Below, piece after piece: positions 44,801-53,128 of a DNA stretch of 64,000 nucleotides. Origin of the DNA: Elusimicrobiota bacterium (GTDB lineage Bacteria > Elusimicrobiota > Elusimicrobia > FEN-1173); the NCBI GenBank assembly GCA_016788905.1, contig JAEURZ010000015.1:1-64000 (forward strand), in the 5' to 3' direction. Numbering within the stretch: position 1 is the stretch's first letter; every line of letters starts with the position of its first letter. Both the position numbers and the translations under genes were made by a program. The notes under the pieces are model-generated. The model was not told where the DNA came from, did no database searches, and saw nothing but the letters and a program-made list of their open reading frames with translations.

Positions 44801-47280
44801 TGGATCCGGTCCTGCGGTCGATGGGGATCCCCGTGCCCTGGACGGGGTCTTTTGATTCAACGTTGGTCTTGTCGGGAGAGGTTCCAAACCTTCAAGGAAG
44901 GCTTGTTGTTGAGGGCCAGGTGGGGCAATCGGGTGCCCCGCTTTCCAAATGGACGAGTCGATTCTTTGTTTCGGGCTCCACTGTCTCAGTGGAAGAGGCC
45001 GTCCTCAGCACGGCGGAAGGGTCCTGGCGCGTTGAAGCAGGCAGTCGTTTGTTCCGCGAGAAAAAAGGTCAATGGGGTTTTCAATTAAAAAACCAGTTAA
45101 GAAATATTCATGTGGGGCCACTTCAACTCTTTGGGGGACTGGCGCTCCGGGGAAAGGGGGACGTTTTAAGAAAAACGATTTCCGGCCGATTGGGGGCTTC
45201 TTCCCTGTGGATCAACCAACAGGTTTTTGATCAGGACCTCGCTGAAGTTCGATGGTCCCGGGGGCGATTGGATTTCTTTCCCATTCCACAGGCCCCCGCT
45301 TTTGTCCAAGGGGCTGTGCGACTTGATCGCTGGCCCCAAACATTTTTTGAGGAGTTGACTCTCTGGGAAACCGGTCGTCCGCTTCTGGTTTTAGAAGGAG
45401 AAATGGGACCCGATCGATGGGATTTTACTTTGGGAGGAAAAGGCTTGCCGGCGGAGGCACTTCTTTCCTTGGCGGATTTCGATTGGCCCATCAGTGGTCC
45501 TTGGAATGTGCGGGTGCGGGGGGTGGGGTCACTCTCTGCGCCCAATGTTCGCGCCGAGGTGGTGGGAGGGCCTGGAAAGATCGGTCCTCTCCCCTACGAT
45601 CGTCTTGAAGCCAATACCCACTGGGTGGGGGACCAGATCGACGTTCAGGAAATCCGACTGTCTCGGCGAAAAGGGTATCTCTTGACGGGGTCGGGTCGAT
45701 TTCCCTTGCGAGCCGGAGAGGGGCGAACGGAGGGCCTTCAGATGAACCTTCGTTTGACGGATGGGAAATTGGCTCTCCTCAAAGAAGTTTGGCCCATTTG
45801 TCGATCGGCCCGAGGCGGTTTTTACGGGGACGTTCGTGTGGAGCCGGGGACTCCCATTCCGCAAGTCACCGGGTCCTTTCACGTGAAAGACGGCCGCCTT
45901 AATTTGAAGACTTATGCACCGAAAGTGAGGGACCTCCATGGGGAAATTTCTTTCCAGAATGATCGGGCTCGGGTCGAAAATGCCCGGGCTCGCGTGGGGC
46001 GCGGATGGATCGAAATGGCGGGGGATATCGGGATTCAGGGGTTGTCTCCTGTCGAATATGATCTGTTCATTCGATCGGAAGGTAAACGTGGGTTGGCGGT
46101 GGAAGTCCCCCAGCTCAGTGTTCCTCCCGGCCCCCTGTTGGGACGTTTATCCTTTCTGTCAGACAAATTGAAAGACGTCTCCTATGGAGAACCTCACCTG
46201 TCGTTGCGTATCCAGGGGCTCCACGGGAAACACCTTATTGCGGGTGAGGTCGATATGGAGGGGGTCCACTTTACTTATCCCCCGTCCGCGGATCAGGGCG
46301 GCGGAATTCCGGGGCCGCGTTGGTGGCAAAATTTTTGGAGGATGGCCTCTTGGGACCTGATTTTGAAAACGGGAAAAGAGACTTGGTACCGGAACGAATT
46401 TCTCAATGCTCGCCTGGACGGGGAGCTTCACCTGGAAGGACAACCCGGGTCGTGGCGAGCGAATGGTCGTTTGGATAGCGAGGAAGGAGTCGTTAACTAC
46501 TTGGGGCAACTCTTTCAAATTAAACGAGGTCTTTTTGAATTAGTCACCGACACGCGGACCGCGCTGGGGAGCGTGGGTGTTCAGCCCTATGTGGCGGGAG
46601 AGGCGGATCGAACGGTTTCTCTCCTGGATTCGAGTGGAATCGCTTCAGAGGACACGATATCCATGGTGGTGGACCGGTCCTTGTTGAGCGAGATCCAACC
46701 ACGTTTTGTATCTCGGAACGATCCCTCGATGAGTTCCGACCGTGTGGCGATGCGCGCGTTGGGCATCGCTACAGAACAACCGGTCAACCAAACCGAGCGG
46801 GACCAACTTTTTCGCGCTGGTCTCGTCCAATTGGTGGGTTCCAGCGCCGCGCCTTTGGCCAATCGGTTGGCTCAGAAATTTGGAATTGGTATGATCTCTG
46901 CAATCTATGAACCTTCGGAAGCCAATGGGGGGGGGTCGCCGGCGGTCTCCGCAACGGAAGGAAACGCCTCCGCAAAATCCAGCCCTTTGTCCGAATATCT
47001 TCGGGGAGCGGGTGCGGCTGCCCGTATTCAATTAACGGATTCTTTGTCCGGTGTGTATAAAGTTAAACTTGATGAGGCGAAAGGCCAATCGTATTTTCAT
47101 GACCAAATCGAACTTATTCTGCGACTTAAAGGGAGCCTCTATTTGCGCGCCAGCACGGAGTTGGACACACAAAGTGTTCTCGGTCAACCTCCCGAACGTC
47201 GGATTGGCCTGGAAAACCAGTGGCGGTTCGGATTGCCCCGCCGTCGTCAAATGACGCTTGAACAGGGGGCGGTGAAATGA
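41893..47280 (+). CDS. TamB-like translocation/assembly or lipid-transport protein
   Basis: A 1795-residue protein anchored by one N-terminal helix (about 8-28, LLGLFFFGIAASVAW) with a very long repetitive beta-rich periplasmic region, as in the TamB/AsmA-like bridge proteins that span the periplasm. These carry phospholipids to the outer membrane and assist barrel assembly. The C-terminal ~350 residues (GKETWYRNEFLNARLDGELH, VNYLGQLFQIKRGLFELV, LGIATEQPVNQTERDQLF) match the DUF490/TamB domain. It overlaps the bamA start by 4 bases. Proteobacterial TamB usually pairs with TamA, but here the partner has five POTRA domains. Confidence 0.85.
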   Translation: MRWRLLGLFFFGIAASVAWSFWWRPQAEVWLKGKIESTLSQELNQDVHLDALSLHPLFLRIQAKGLRVGAADAPIFTCKKWTFHTAYAGDSSPVSLFFLTFVRSELDNPTLYFFSPPSGKRFQSPRGWWRKLPLHRLTWTRGSFVVPQPQPSNFLKFTDTEGTLQLSPGGFLFTAKGGSSVGPFLLSLSGIESFRRGTQLDVRGTIRLTQAPLAYFTPWLPARFGRFLGWGDLSLAGVVKDFSVDRFDAKGGLLLDAQWEGDVHLKDTLWFPPTARPKDLGVPLEGKVFLRKSEVEMKDLTLFRSLHLSGLISLDRQDVRWRGEEMDLAALSESGVDFLRWVPSRGTMKTEGTFKGSLKRPDVVWSAVFREVGFPGVLFPELKMEGKWKENWITIRTDGMGGQLSVGGPLSTGSSGVRPPTGRWTVGLASLDMASLAKQNGWPHVGGKVNGSFSLENILEGNRNGGTEASGKLKIDGFNWGIHKETAPVGGRLLFNREGLRVQGDQGAFDLDVRRSSGVWRLDRLDYTAGRLRVWGGGYLRDHDGEVRLEGGLEGLELTDIPPFVKQFPAGEGTLSGEGRLHGSWKDPVFSGAVRSQGIRWRPGGYVHKGEVDFRGGKGGVTLTKFRWDNAVSAEGAWLFGKGWRFSAEVEKTSAEQLFDFGESSGTVQGFFSGNVSLSAGDQPGLEGWARLTGESGRWGPLSFDGVYGVVFFRGSRVHVESLEVTQKGGGLRARGEFVRRALTPAIPGTVWDWRMDGEGNRFSVGPTVFSSSWTTRGTRYTRRGTGTGDFSSPDFTLFGSLGEEGSFLKDGVSFGKVMASFSWTPILYQVEELVIERGLRGKGHVGSDGQSLTGELKFESLSLADLFPALPVSKDNSALGRLDGHLTLSGDWPNPRGEMNVALSGADWKGLPLKGNLRALWNKTLEIPHLSFTFPGGDGLFRGSLSPDLLGKRGATVTEWEGKVHCRSLDPVLRSMGIPVPWTGSFDSTLVLSGEVPNLQGRLVVEGQVGQSGAPLSKWTSRFFVSGSTVSVEEAVLSTAEGSWRVEAGSRLFREKKGQWGFQLKNQLRNIHVGPLQLFGGLALRGKGDVLRKTISGRLGASSLWINQQVFDQDLAEVRWSRGRLDFFPIPQAPAFVQGAVRLDRWPQTFFEELTLWETGRPLLVLEGEMGPDRWDFTLGGKGLPAEALLSLADFDWPISGPWNVRVRGVGSLSAPNVRAEVVGGPGKIGPLPYDRLEANTHWVGDQIDVQEIRLSRRKGYLLTGSGRFPLRAGEGRTEGLQMNLRLTDGKLALLKEVWPICRSARGGFYGDVRVEPGTPIPQVTGSFHVKDGRLNLKTYAPKVRDLHGEISFQNDRARVENARARVGRGWIEMAGDIGIQGLSPVEYDLFIRSEGKRGLAVEVPQLSVPPGPLLGRLSFLSDKLKDVSYGEPHLSLRIQGLHGKHLIAGEVDMEGVHFTYPPSADQGGGIPGPRWWQNFWRMASWDLILKTGKETWYRNEFLNARLDGELHLEGQPGSWRANGRLDSEEGVVNYLGQLFQIKRGLFELVTDTRTALGSVGVQPYVAGEADRTVSLLDSSGIASEDTISMVVDRSLLSEIQPRFVSRNDPSMSSDRVAMRALGIATEQPVNQTERDQLFRAGLVQLVGSSAAPLANRLAQKFGIGMISAIYEPSEANGGGSPAVSATEGNASAKSSPLSEYLRGAGAAARIQLTDSLSGVYKVKLDEAKGQSYFHDQIELILRLKGSLYLRASTELDTQSVLGQPPERRIGLENQWRFGLPRRRQMTLEQGAVK

Positions 47281-49616
47281 TTCGGCGAAAAATTCTGTAT
47301 ACGTATGCCTGGATGGGGACAGTGGCCGCGTTGTGTCTGATGTCCACTTCCCGTCTTCAGGCCTCCGACCTTCCTCCGACCATTACGGACATTGTGGTGG
47401 AGGGAAATCTGTTTTCAAAATCCCGTTCCGTCTTATCCAAAGTGAAAGCGCGAAAAGGAGATGTGGTCACGGACCTGGCGTTTCGGGGGGATGTGGACCG
47501 GTTATTGGAAACGGGATTGTATGAGGACGTTCAGGTATCCGTCGAGGACGCTCCCGGAGGGGTGGACGCGCGCGGGGCCGGGAAGGTGCGTGTGGTCTTT
47601 TCCGTTAAGGAAAGGCCGATCGTTCGTCGTGTGGATTTCAAGGGAAACAGGAAATTAAGCGATTCCAAGTTTCGCGAAGGGCTTCTCTCTAAAGTGGATG
47701 AGCCTTACGATCGATTTAAGGCTTCTCAAGATATTTCCAAAATTCTTTCCATCTACAGAGATGAAGGGTATTTAGACGCCCAGGCGGAATACTACACGTC
47801 CCTCAATCCCCGCACCAACAAGGTCATCCTTACTTTCTTTCTGACAGATGGAAGCCGGGTGACGGTGAAGGAAGTTCGTGTGGAGGGGGCCAGCGCTCTC
47901 TCGGCTCGGAAAGTCCGAAAAACTCTTAAGAATACCCGGCGAAAAAAAGTGTTTAAAGAGGATAGCTACAGGGAAGATCGCGAGGCGCTCGTGGATCTTT
48001 ACCGCAATAAGGGCTTTTTGGAAGTTTCTGTGGAAGACCGCCAACGTGAGTTTACTCCCGATCGAGACCAGGTGACGTTGGATTTGGCCATCACCGAGGG
48101 GCGCCGTTACACGGTGGGAGACTTTTCCTTTAGTGGGGTGACGTTATACACCGATTCGGAACTCAAAAAAGCGGTGGTGTTGAAACCGGGAAAGCTTTAC
48201 GAACAGTCCAAGATGAACGAGTCCCTTCAGAATCTTCAAGACCTCTACGGGAACAAGGGCTATTTGCGGGCGGAAATTACCCCGGAAACACAAACCCATC
48301 CACTGGACGGAGATCGAGGGACCGTGGATCTCTTGTTCTCGGTGGTTGAGAGTTCCGTTGTTTTTGTGGACAGGATTTATGTGGACGGGAATACGTTTAC
48401 CAAAGAGAAGGTTATCCGCCGGGAAGTTTTATTGAAAAGTGGGGATGTGTTTTCTTCCCTCAAGATGCGACGGACTGTGGAGAAACTTTACAATTTGGGG
48501 TTTCTGGATGATGTTCAGGTGGACGTCCAACAACCGAAATCTCCGGATCGCGCCGATGTGGTATTAACGGTTAAAGAGGGAAAACCGGGGGTTTTGTCCG
48601 CCGGGGCAGGGTTTTCGAGTTTGGATGGGTTAGTGGGAACGCTTCAAGTTCAACACACCAACATTTTTGGGTGGGGTCAACGGGTTAACCTCATGTGGGA
48701 GTTCGGAAAAAAACGCCAAAATTATGAACTGGGCTGGACGAACCCGTGGTTCATGGATAAACCCATGAGTTTCGGTGTGGACCTTTTTGACACGGTGAGA
48801 ACGCTTCCTTTTCAGGGGGACAGTTTCGCGTATAAAAAAGGGAATCGAGGGTTTGGGCTTCGGTTGGGACCCCGTCTCTCGGATCAGCTGTCCCTTATTG
48901 AGAACTACAGCTACGAACGGGTTCGGGTTTTTAATGTTCAACCAGAGTTTAAGGTTGGTGGTTCTCCTCCCGCCGAATCCACCATTGCTGAAACGGACGA
49001 CATTAAGTCCGCCTTTACGACAGGTGTGGTGTGGGACACTCGGGACTATGTTTTCGACGCTTCTCGGGGCGGGCGGCACAGCGCGACGGTGGAATACGCC
49101 GGTGGGCCGTTTGGGGGGGACCTGAATTTTTACAAACCAGAAATTTCCGCCGCACGCTATTTCCCCACGTTTTGGAAGTTTGTTTTTTCTGTTTCAGGGC
49201 GATCGGCTTACATCAAAACGCTCCAAAAACGAGAAACACCGGTTTCCTTTTCCGAATTGTTTCGGATCGGGGGGGTCGATACCGTCCGTGGTTATGAATC
49301 CGGGGAAGTCGGGGTGGACGGCGGAAAGGCCTACACGGTTTTTAACGCCGAATATAAGTTTCCCATCGTCCAGGAAAACAGGAAGACGATCCTTCAGGGG
49401 GCACTCTTTGCTGATGTGGGGGGCGCTTGGGCCGGCTTGAGCGAAACCAATCTGACTATTGGTTCTAAAACGAGGCAAATGAAGGCTGGAGTGGGGTTTG
49501 GCATTCGTTTTAAAACGCCCGTTTTTCCGATCCGCCTGGATTGGGGCTGGGGATTAAACCACCAGCCTGATCAGCCCCGAAGTCGCTTTTACTTTACGAT
49601 TGGGAATATTTTTTAG
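47277..49616 (+). CDS. bamA: Outer-membrane protein assembly factor BamA
   Basis: Omp85-family insertase of 779 residues. Signal peptide 1-30; five POTRA domains at about 36-110, 112-190, 192-273, 275-356 and 358-433; then a 16-strand barrel (about 437-779) with the lid-loop motif FRIGGVDTVRGYESGEVG and C-terminal phenylalanine. Five POTRAs favour BamA over TamA (three). Co-translation with the TamB-like gene (ATGA overlap) suggests they work together. The stop codon overlaps that of the converging glycosyltransferase gene by 4 bases. Confidence 0.93.
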   Translation: MIRRKILYTYAWMGTVAALCLMSTSRLQASDLPPTITDIVVEGNLFSKSRSVLSKVKARKGDVVTDLAFRGDVDRLLETGLYEDVQVSVEDAPGGVDARGAGKVRVVFSVKERPIVRRVDFKGNRKLSDSKFREGLLSKVDEPYDRFKASQDISKILSIYRDEGYLDAQAEYYTSLNPRTNKVILTFFLTDGSRVTVKEVRVEGASALSARKVRKTLKNTRRKKVFKEDSYREDREALVDLYRNKGFLEVSVEDRQREFTPDRDQVTLDLAITEGRRYTVGDFSFSGVTLYTDSELKKAVVLKPGKLYEQSKMNESLQNLQDLYGNKGYLRAEITPETQTHPLDGDRGTVDLLFSVVESSVVFVDRIYVDGNTFTKEKVIRREVLLKSGDVFSSLKMRRTVEKLYNLGFLDDVQVDVQQPKSPDRADVVLTVKEGKPGVLSAGAGFSSLDGLVGTLQVQHTNIFGWGQRVNLMWEFGKKRQNYELGWTNPWFMDKPMSFGVDLFDTVRTLPFQGDSFAYKKGNRGFGLRLGPRLSDQLSLIENYSYERVRVFNVQPEFKVGGSPPAESTIAETDDIKSAFTTGVVWDTRDYVFDASRGGRHSATVEYAGGPFGGDLNFYKPEISAARYFPTFWKFVFSVSGRSAYIKTLQKRETPVSFSELFRIGGVDTVRGYESGEVGVDGGKAYTVFNAEYKFPIVQENRKTILQGALFADVGGAWAGLSETNLTIGSKTRQMKAGVGFGIRFKTPVFPIRLDWGWGLNHQPDQPRSRFYFTIGNIF

Positions 49617-50377
49617 GAAAGGGGGGGCTGCTTCCCGTAGGCAAATCGACGGGCGGCCAGGGCGCCACGAAAAAAATCTTTCCAAGTAATCTTTTTCCCT
49701 TCTTCAATCCGCCGTGGAGCATACGAGATCGGCCACTCGCTGAACGGGTATCCACCGCGGGCGACCTTGGCGGCGATCTCGGCTTCAATTTCAAATCCTG
49801 AAGAAACAAGATGGAGCGCTTTCCATGTGGATGTGGACATGAGTTTTGCTCCGGTGTAGGCGTCGGTGTAGGTGGAGGAACAGAGAAAGTTGATCCACGC
49901 GGTGAGAACTTTGTTTCCCCAAAGAAAGCGGCGGTAGATCCGGGGAGTGGGTTGAAGGAACCGGGAACCGAAGACCACTTTAAGGTTGTTTTGGCGGGCT
50001 TGTTTAAGAAGGGTCACGTAATCGTTCGGATCGTATTCAAGATCGGCGTCGTGAATGGCGGCGTAGGCCCCCTTGGCTTTTTCTAACGCCGTTTGGATGG
50101 CTTGGCCTTTCCCTTTATTTTGAGTGTGAAAGAGAAGAGCGACTCCGTCCTGCGGGGTCTCCCGTAACAATTTTCGCGTCCCGTCGGTTGACCCGTCATC
50201 CACTACGATGATTTCTTTGGAAAGTGGAACCCGCGAGAGTTTTTCCAACACTTCTCCAATAAAGGGGCGCTCGTTCAACACGGGGACAAAAAAGGACAGA
50301 AGCGGACGAGGCTCCGTTCTTCGATCGTAAATGACGAGGGGTTCGGTGTTGGCGTTCGCTGTGGGTTGTGGTCCCAT
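49613..50377 (-). CDS. Family 2 glycosyltransferase (polyprenyl-phosphate type)
   Basis: A 254-residue GT-A enzyme with FFVPVLNERPFIGEVLEKL, VVDDGSTDGTRKLL, the DADLEYDPNDY metal site and GSRFLQPTPRIYRRFLWGNK, a pattern of soluble DPM1-like glycosyltransferases. C-terminal WPISYAPRRIEEGKKITWKD is also typical. AAGGAA lies seven bases before the reverse-strand ATG. It is isolated from the main glycan cluster and transcribed toward bamA. Sugar unknown. Confidence 0.88.
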   Translation of the reverse strand: MGPQPTANANTEPLVIYDRRTEPRPLLSFFVPVLNERPFIGEVLEKLSRVPLSKEIIVVDDGSTDGTRKLLRETPQDGVALLFHTQNKGKGQAIQTALEKAKGAYAAIHDADLEYDPNDYVTLLKQARQNNLKVVFGSRFLQPTPRIYRRFLWGNKVLTAWINFLCSSTYTDAYTGAKLMSTSTWKALHLVSSGFEIEAEIAAKVARGGYPFSEWPISYAPRRIEEGKKITWKDFFRGALAARRFAYGKQPPLS

Positions 50378-50469
50378 AGTCGGTTTCCTTGGGGGGTAGA
50401 TCGTTTTGCCCTATTCTAGCTTCTTTTCCATCCGAATGGGAAACCCTGGCTGGAAACCCATTGGCATCG

Positions 50470-50475
50470 TATAAT
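50470..50475 (+). promoter_or_regulatory. -10 element upstream of rimI
   Basis: A perfect TATAAT 15 bases before ATG 50491 with no good -35; the leader would be about 8 nt and includes GGTGG as a weak ribosome site. Confidence 0.45.
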
Positions 50476-50490
50476 GTCCCGGTGGCCCTG

Positions 50491-50955
50491 ATGACGGAAA
50501 ACAAATTTCTTTGGCGGTTGGCGGAACCCCGGGATGTCTCGAACCTTCTTGACATCGAACGAGGGGCTTTTGCCACTCCCTGGACTCGGGAAGAAATTGA
50601 AGAGGAACTGGATAAGCCCATGGCGCGGGTTTGGGTGGCGGAGCATGAGGATCGCCTCGTGGCCTTTGGGATTCAATGGTTCGTTGTGGGAGAATCTCAA
50701 TTGGCGAACATTGCGGTTCATTCTGATTTTCGACGTCTCGGGTTGGGAAAACAAATGATGAGGCATCTGCTGGCTGATGCCCAGACGGCGGGAATGGAAA
50801 AAATGACCCTGGAAGTCAGAACCGGAAACACCGCCGCCATTGAGCTGTATCGGCAATTGGGTTTTATTGAAACAAGTCGTCGACCGAAATTTTATGAAGA
50901 TAAGGATGAAGCTATCCTCATGGAGATCTCCCTTGGAAAAACCGGGAAAGAGTAG
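50491..50955 (+). CDS. rimI: Ribosomal protein bS18-alanine N-acetyltransferase family (RimI-like GNAT)
   Basis: GNAT acetyltransferase of 154 residues. The acetyl-CoA pyrophosphate loop is RRLGLGKQMMRHLL, and RimI-like landmarks are FATPWTREEIEEEL, SQLANIAVHSDFRRLG, and LEVRTGNTAAIELYRQLGF. RimI acetylates the N-terminal alanine of ribosomal protein S18; substrate here is inferred from these motifs. ATG 50491 is chosen because RimI proteins begin just before the RLAEPRDV strand. Its 3' end overlaps the next gene. Confidence 0.88.
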   Translation: MTENKFLWRLAEPRDVSNLLDIERGAFATPWTREEIEEELDKPMARVWVAEHEDRLVAFGIQWFVVGESQLANIAVHSDFRRLGLGKQMMRHLLADAQTAGMEKMTLEVRTGNTAAIELYRQLGFIETSRRPKFYEDKDEAILMEISLGKTGKE

Positions 50956-53128
50956 GATCGGGTGGCCGTTTCGGATCGGGCGTGCGCTGGGTCTTGTTGC
51001 TTTAGGGATCCTCTGTGTTTCAGGGGTTCATGGAACAGCGAACCCCTGGGAATCGTATCGGCTGTATCTGCAAGGGCTCTTGGCGGAGCGTGCGGGTCGG
51101 CTGGTCCAGGCCATGGAGGTTTATCAGAAAGTTATTGACCGTGACCCGGGGGAGGGGTTTCTTCAGGAGTCCCTGGCGGGGGTCGCCTTGGCCGCGGGTC
51201 GCGGGGACCTGGCTCTCGTTGCGGCGCGCCAAGCTGTTCTTCTTTCAACTGGCAGTGCTGGCGCTTATCTTTTGTTGGGACGGGTTTATTTGGCTCGGGG
51301 GGAGCATTCCTCGGCAGAAGAAGCTTTTGATCAGGCCTTGAAATTAGATCCTTCCAATGTGGAAGCGTTGGGGTGGGCGGCCAGCCGTCGCCCTTTGTCA
51401 GATCCTCAGGGAGCGCGGCGCCTTTTTGATCGGTTTCTCTCTTCCAACCCAGAGGCGGATCACGTTCGCTATGGTCTCGCGGAAATTCAAGAACGACAAG
51501 GAGATCTCTCCGCCGCTGAAGCTTCGTATAAAAAGATAATCCAATCGGACCCCTCTCACCGGGAAGCCCGGTTGGGCCTGGCGGCTCTTTTCGATGTTCA
51601 GGGCGACACGCGGGCGGCGATTAACGCGTATGAGGAAATTCTTGAAACCGAAACAGATAACGTGGAGGTTTTAACCCGGTTAGGCCAACTCTACCTGTTG
51701 ACAAGTCAATTGGCCGAAGCCCGAGACCTGTTCGACCGGGCCATTGTCTTGGTTCCAGAAAACAGTGGGATTCATTTTTGGCGGGCCCTTGTGGCCCAGG
51801 AAGAATCCCAATGGAGAGACGCTGTTCGGCACATGGAACAGGCGGCTAAGGAAAATCCTGAGCCGGGGGTCTTGCTTCGCCTCGCTTCTTACCACGGTCG
51901 TCTCGATCATCCCAAAGAGGCCATTCGGGTTCTGCATCGTTTGCGTCGGACTCAACCGGAAAACCCCGACTTTATGTATTACCTTGCACTGGCGTATGAG
52001 GAGGGGGGGAATCCCCGGGCGGCCATTCGATGGCTCAACCGAGCTGTTGCTAAAAACCCAGGGAATCCGGATTTCCATTTTCATTTGGGTCTCAATTGGG
52101 ATAAGAGAAAACGGTTCGATCGGGCGGAAACCCATTTGCTTCGCACCATCGATCTGGAGCCGACGCATCATTTAGCCCTGAATTATCTGGGATACAGTTG
52201 GGCCGACCGGAACGAGCATGTGCCGGAGGCTTTGGACCTCATTCAAAGGGCGGTTTCCCTTGACCCAGACAACACGGCTTATCGCGATTCATTGGGTTGG
52301 GCCTTTTTTCGATTGGGTCGCTTCGGCGAAGCGGAAACCGCGTTGGGGCCCGTTGTTTACCAGGCGAATGATCCGGTGGTCTGGTCCCATTACGGGGATG
52401 TCTTGAAAGCGTTGGGGCGTGAGCGGGAGGCGGTGCGGGCTTGGCAGGAAGGGTTGTTGGTGGGTCCGGACGATGCTCATTTGTTAAAGCGACTGGGTGT
52501 CCAGGGGCGAATGTCTCATGTGACCCCCCTTTCCGCGCCACGAACACTGTTAAAGCGTGTCGAAGGCAATTTTCGGCAGGTCACCTCCCTTTCTGGAGTG
52601 GCCGCGGTTCGCGTGCGATCGGCGGGGCAAACCCTTAACGGGCAAGGGCTTTTTTACTATGCCCGCCCGGGTTTGTTTCGGGTGGAAATTTTGGGACCCT
52701 TTTTTACGCCCCAAGCGGTTCTGGTTTATGATGGGGAAGTTCATTGGTCTCCCGAGGTGGGCACCCCCGCTGATGAAACGGCTTGGTTGGCCCTTTGGGC
52801 CGAGGTTTTGTCGGGAGATTTCTTTAAGCGGTTTGACGATCCTTCGGTCGAGGTCCATCAAGAGGGGTCGACCCTCCTCTATGTCGCCCCTGGAGGTGAG
52901 CTCCGGTTAGACGCCCAACATAAAAATATTTTGGAGGCCCAGCGTCATGTGCCGGGGAATGCCCCCGTTCGCCTCTCCTTTCAAGGGTCGAAAGAAATCG
53001 AGGGAATCCGTTTCCCCAGAGTCGTGGAAGGCCAATCCCTAACAAACGATTTTCATTTCGCCCTTGAATTTTCTCGATTGACCGTTAATCCGTCTTTGAA
53101 ATCATCCCTTTTTAAGCCCGTTCCGTGA
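50933..53128 (+). CDS. TPR protein fused to a LolB-like C-terminal domain
   Basis: About 731 residues. An N-terminal hydrophobic signal (GRALGLVALGILCVSGVHG) lacks a good lipobox. More than ten TPR units span roughly 25-500 (e.g. EEAFDQALKLDPSNVEALG, DRAETHLLRTIDLEPTHHLA, LNYLGYSWADRNEHVPEAL). A beta-rich domain (about 535-730) with GQGLFYYARPGLFRVEILGP and FTPQAVLVYDGEV resembles the LolA/LolB lipoprotein-carrier fold. It directly precedes ispE, where lolB stands in E. coli, which supports LolB. Start is uncertain: TTG 50933 (GGAGAT upstream) or ATG 50894/50906. Confidence 0.75.
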   Translation: MEKPGKSRIGWPFRIGRALGLVALGILCVSGVHGTANPWESYRLYLQGLLAERAGRLVQAMEVYQKVIDRDPGEGFLQESLAGVALAAGRGDLALVAARQAVLLSTGSAGAYLLLGRVYLARGEHSSAEEAFDQALKLDPSNVEALGWAASRRPLSDPQGARRLFDRFLSSNPEADHVRYGLAEIQERQGDLSAAEASYKKIIQSDPSHREARLGLAALFDVQGDTRAAINAYEEILETETDNVEVLTRLGQLYLLTSQLAEARDLFDRAIVLVPENSGIHFWRALVAQEESQWRDAVRHMEQAAKENPEPGVLLRLASYHGRLDHPKEAIRVLHRLRRTQPENPDFMYYLALAYEEGGNPRAAIRWLNRAVAKNPGNPDFHFHLGLNWDKRKRFDRAETHLLRTIDLEPTHHLALNYLGYSWADRNEHVPEALDLIQRAVSLDPDNTAYRDSLGWAFFRLGRFGEAETALGPVVYQANDPVVWSHYGDVLKALGREREAVRAWQEGLLVGPDDAHLLKRLGVQGRMSHVTPLSAPRTLLKRVEGNFRQVTSLSGVAAVRVRSAGQTLNGQGLFYYARPGLFRVEILGPFFTPQAVLVYDGEVHWSPEVGTPADETAWLALWAEVLSGDFFKRFDDPSVEVHQEGSTLLYVAPGGELRLDAQHKNILEAQRHVPGNAPVRLSFQGSKEIEGIRFPRVVEGQSLTNDFHFALEFSRLTVNPSLKSSLFKPVP

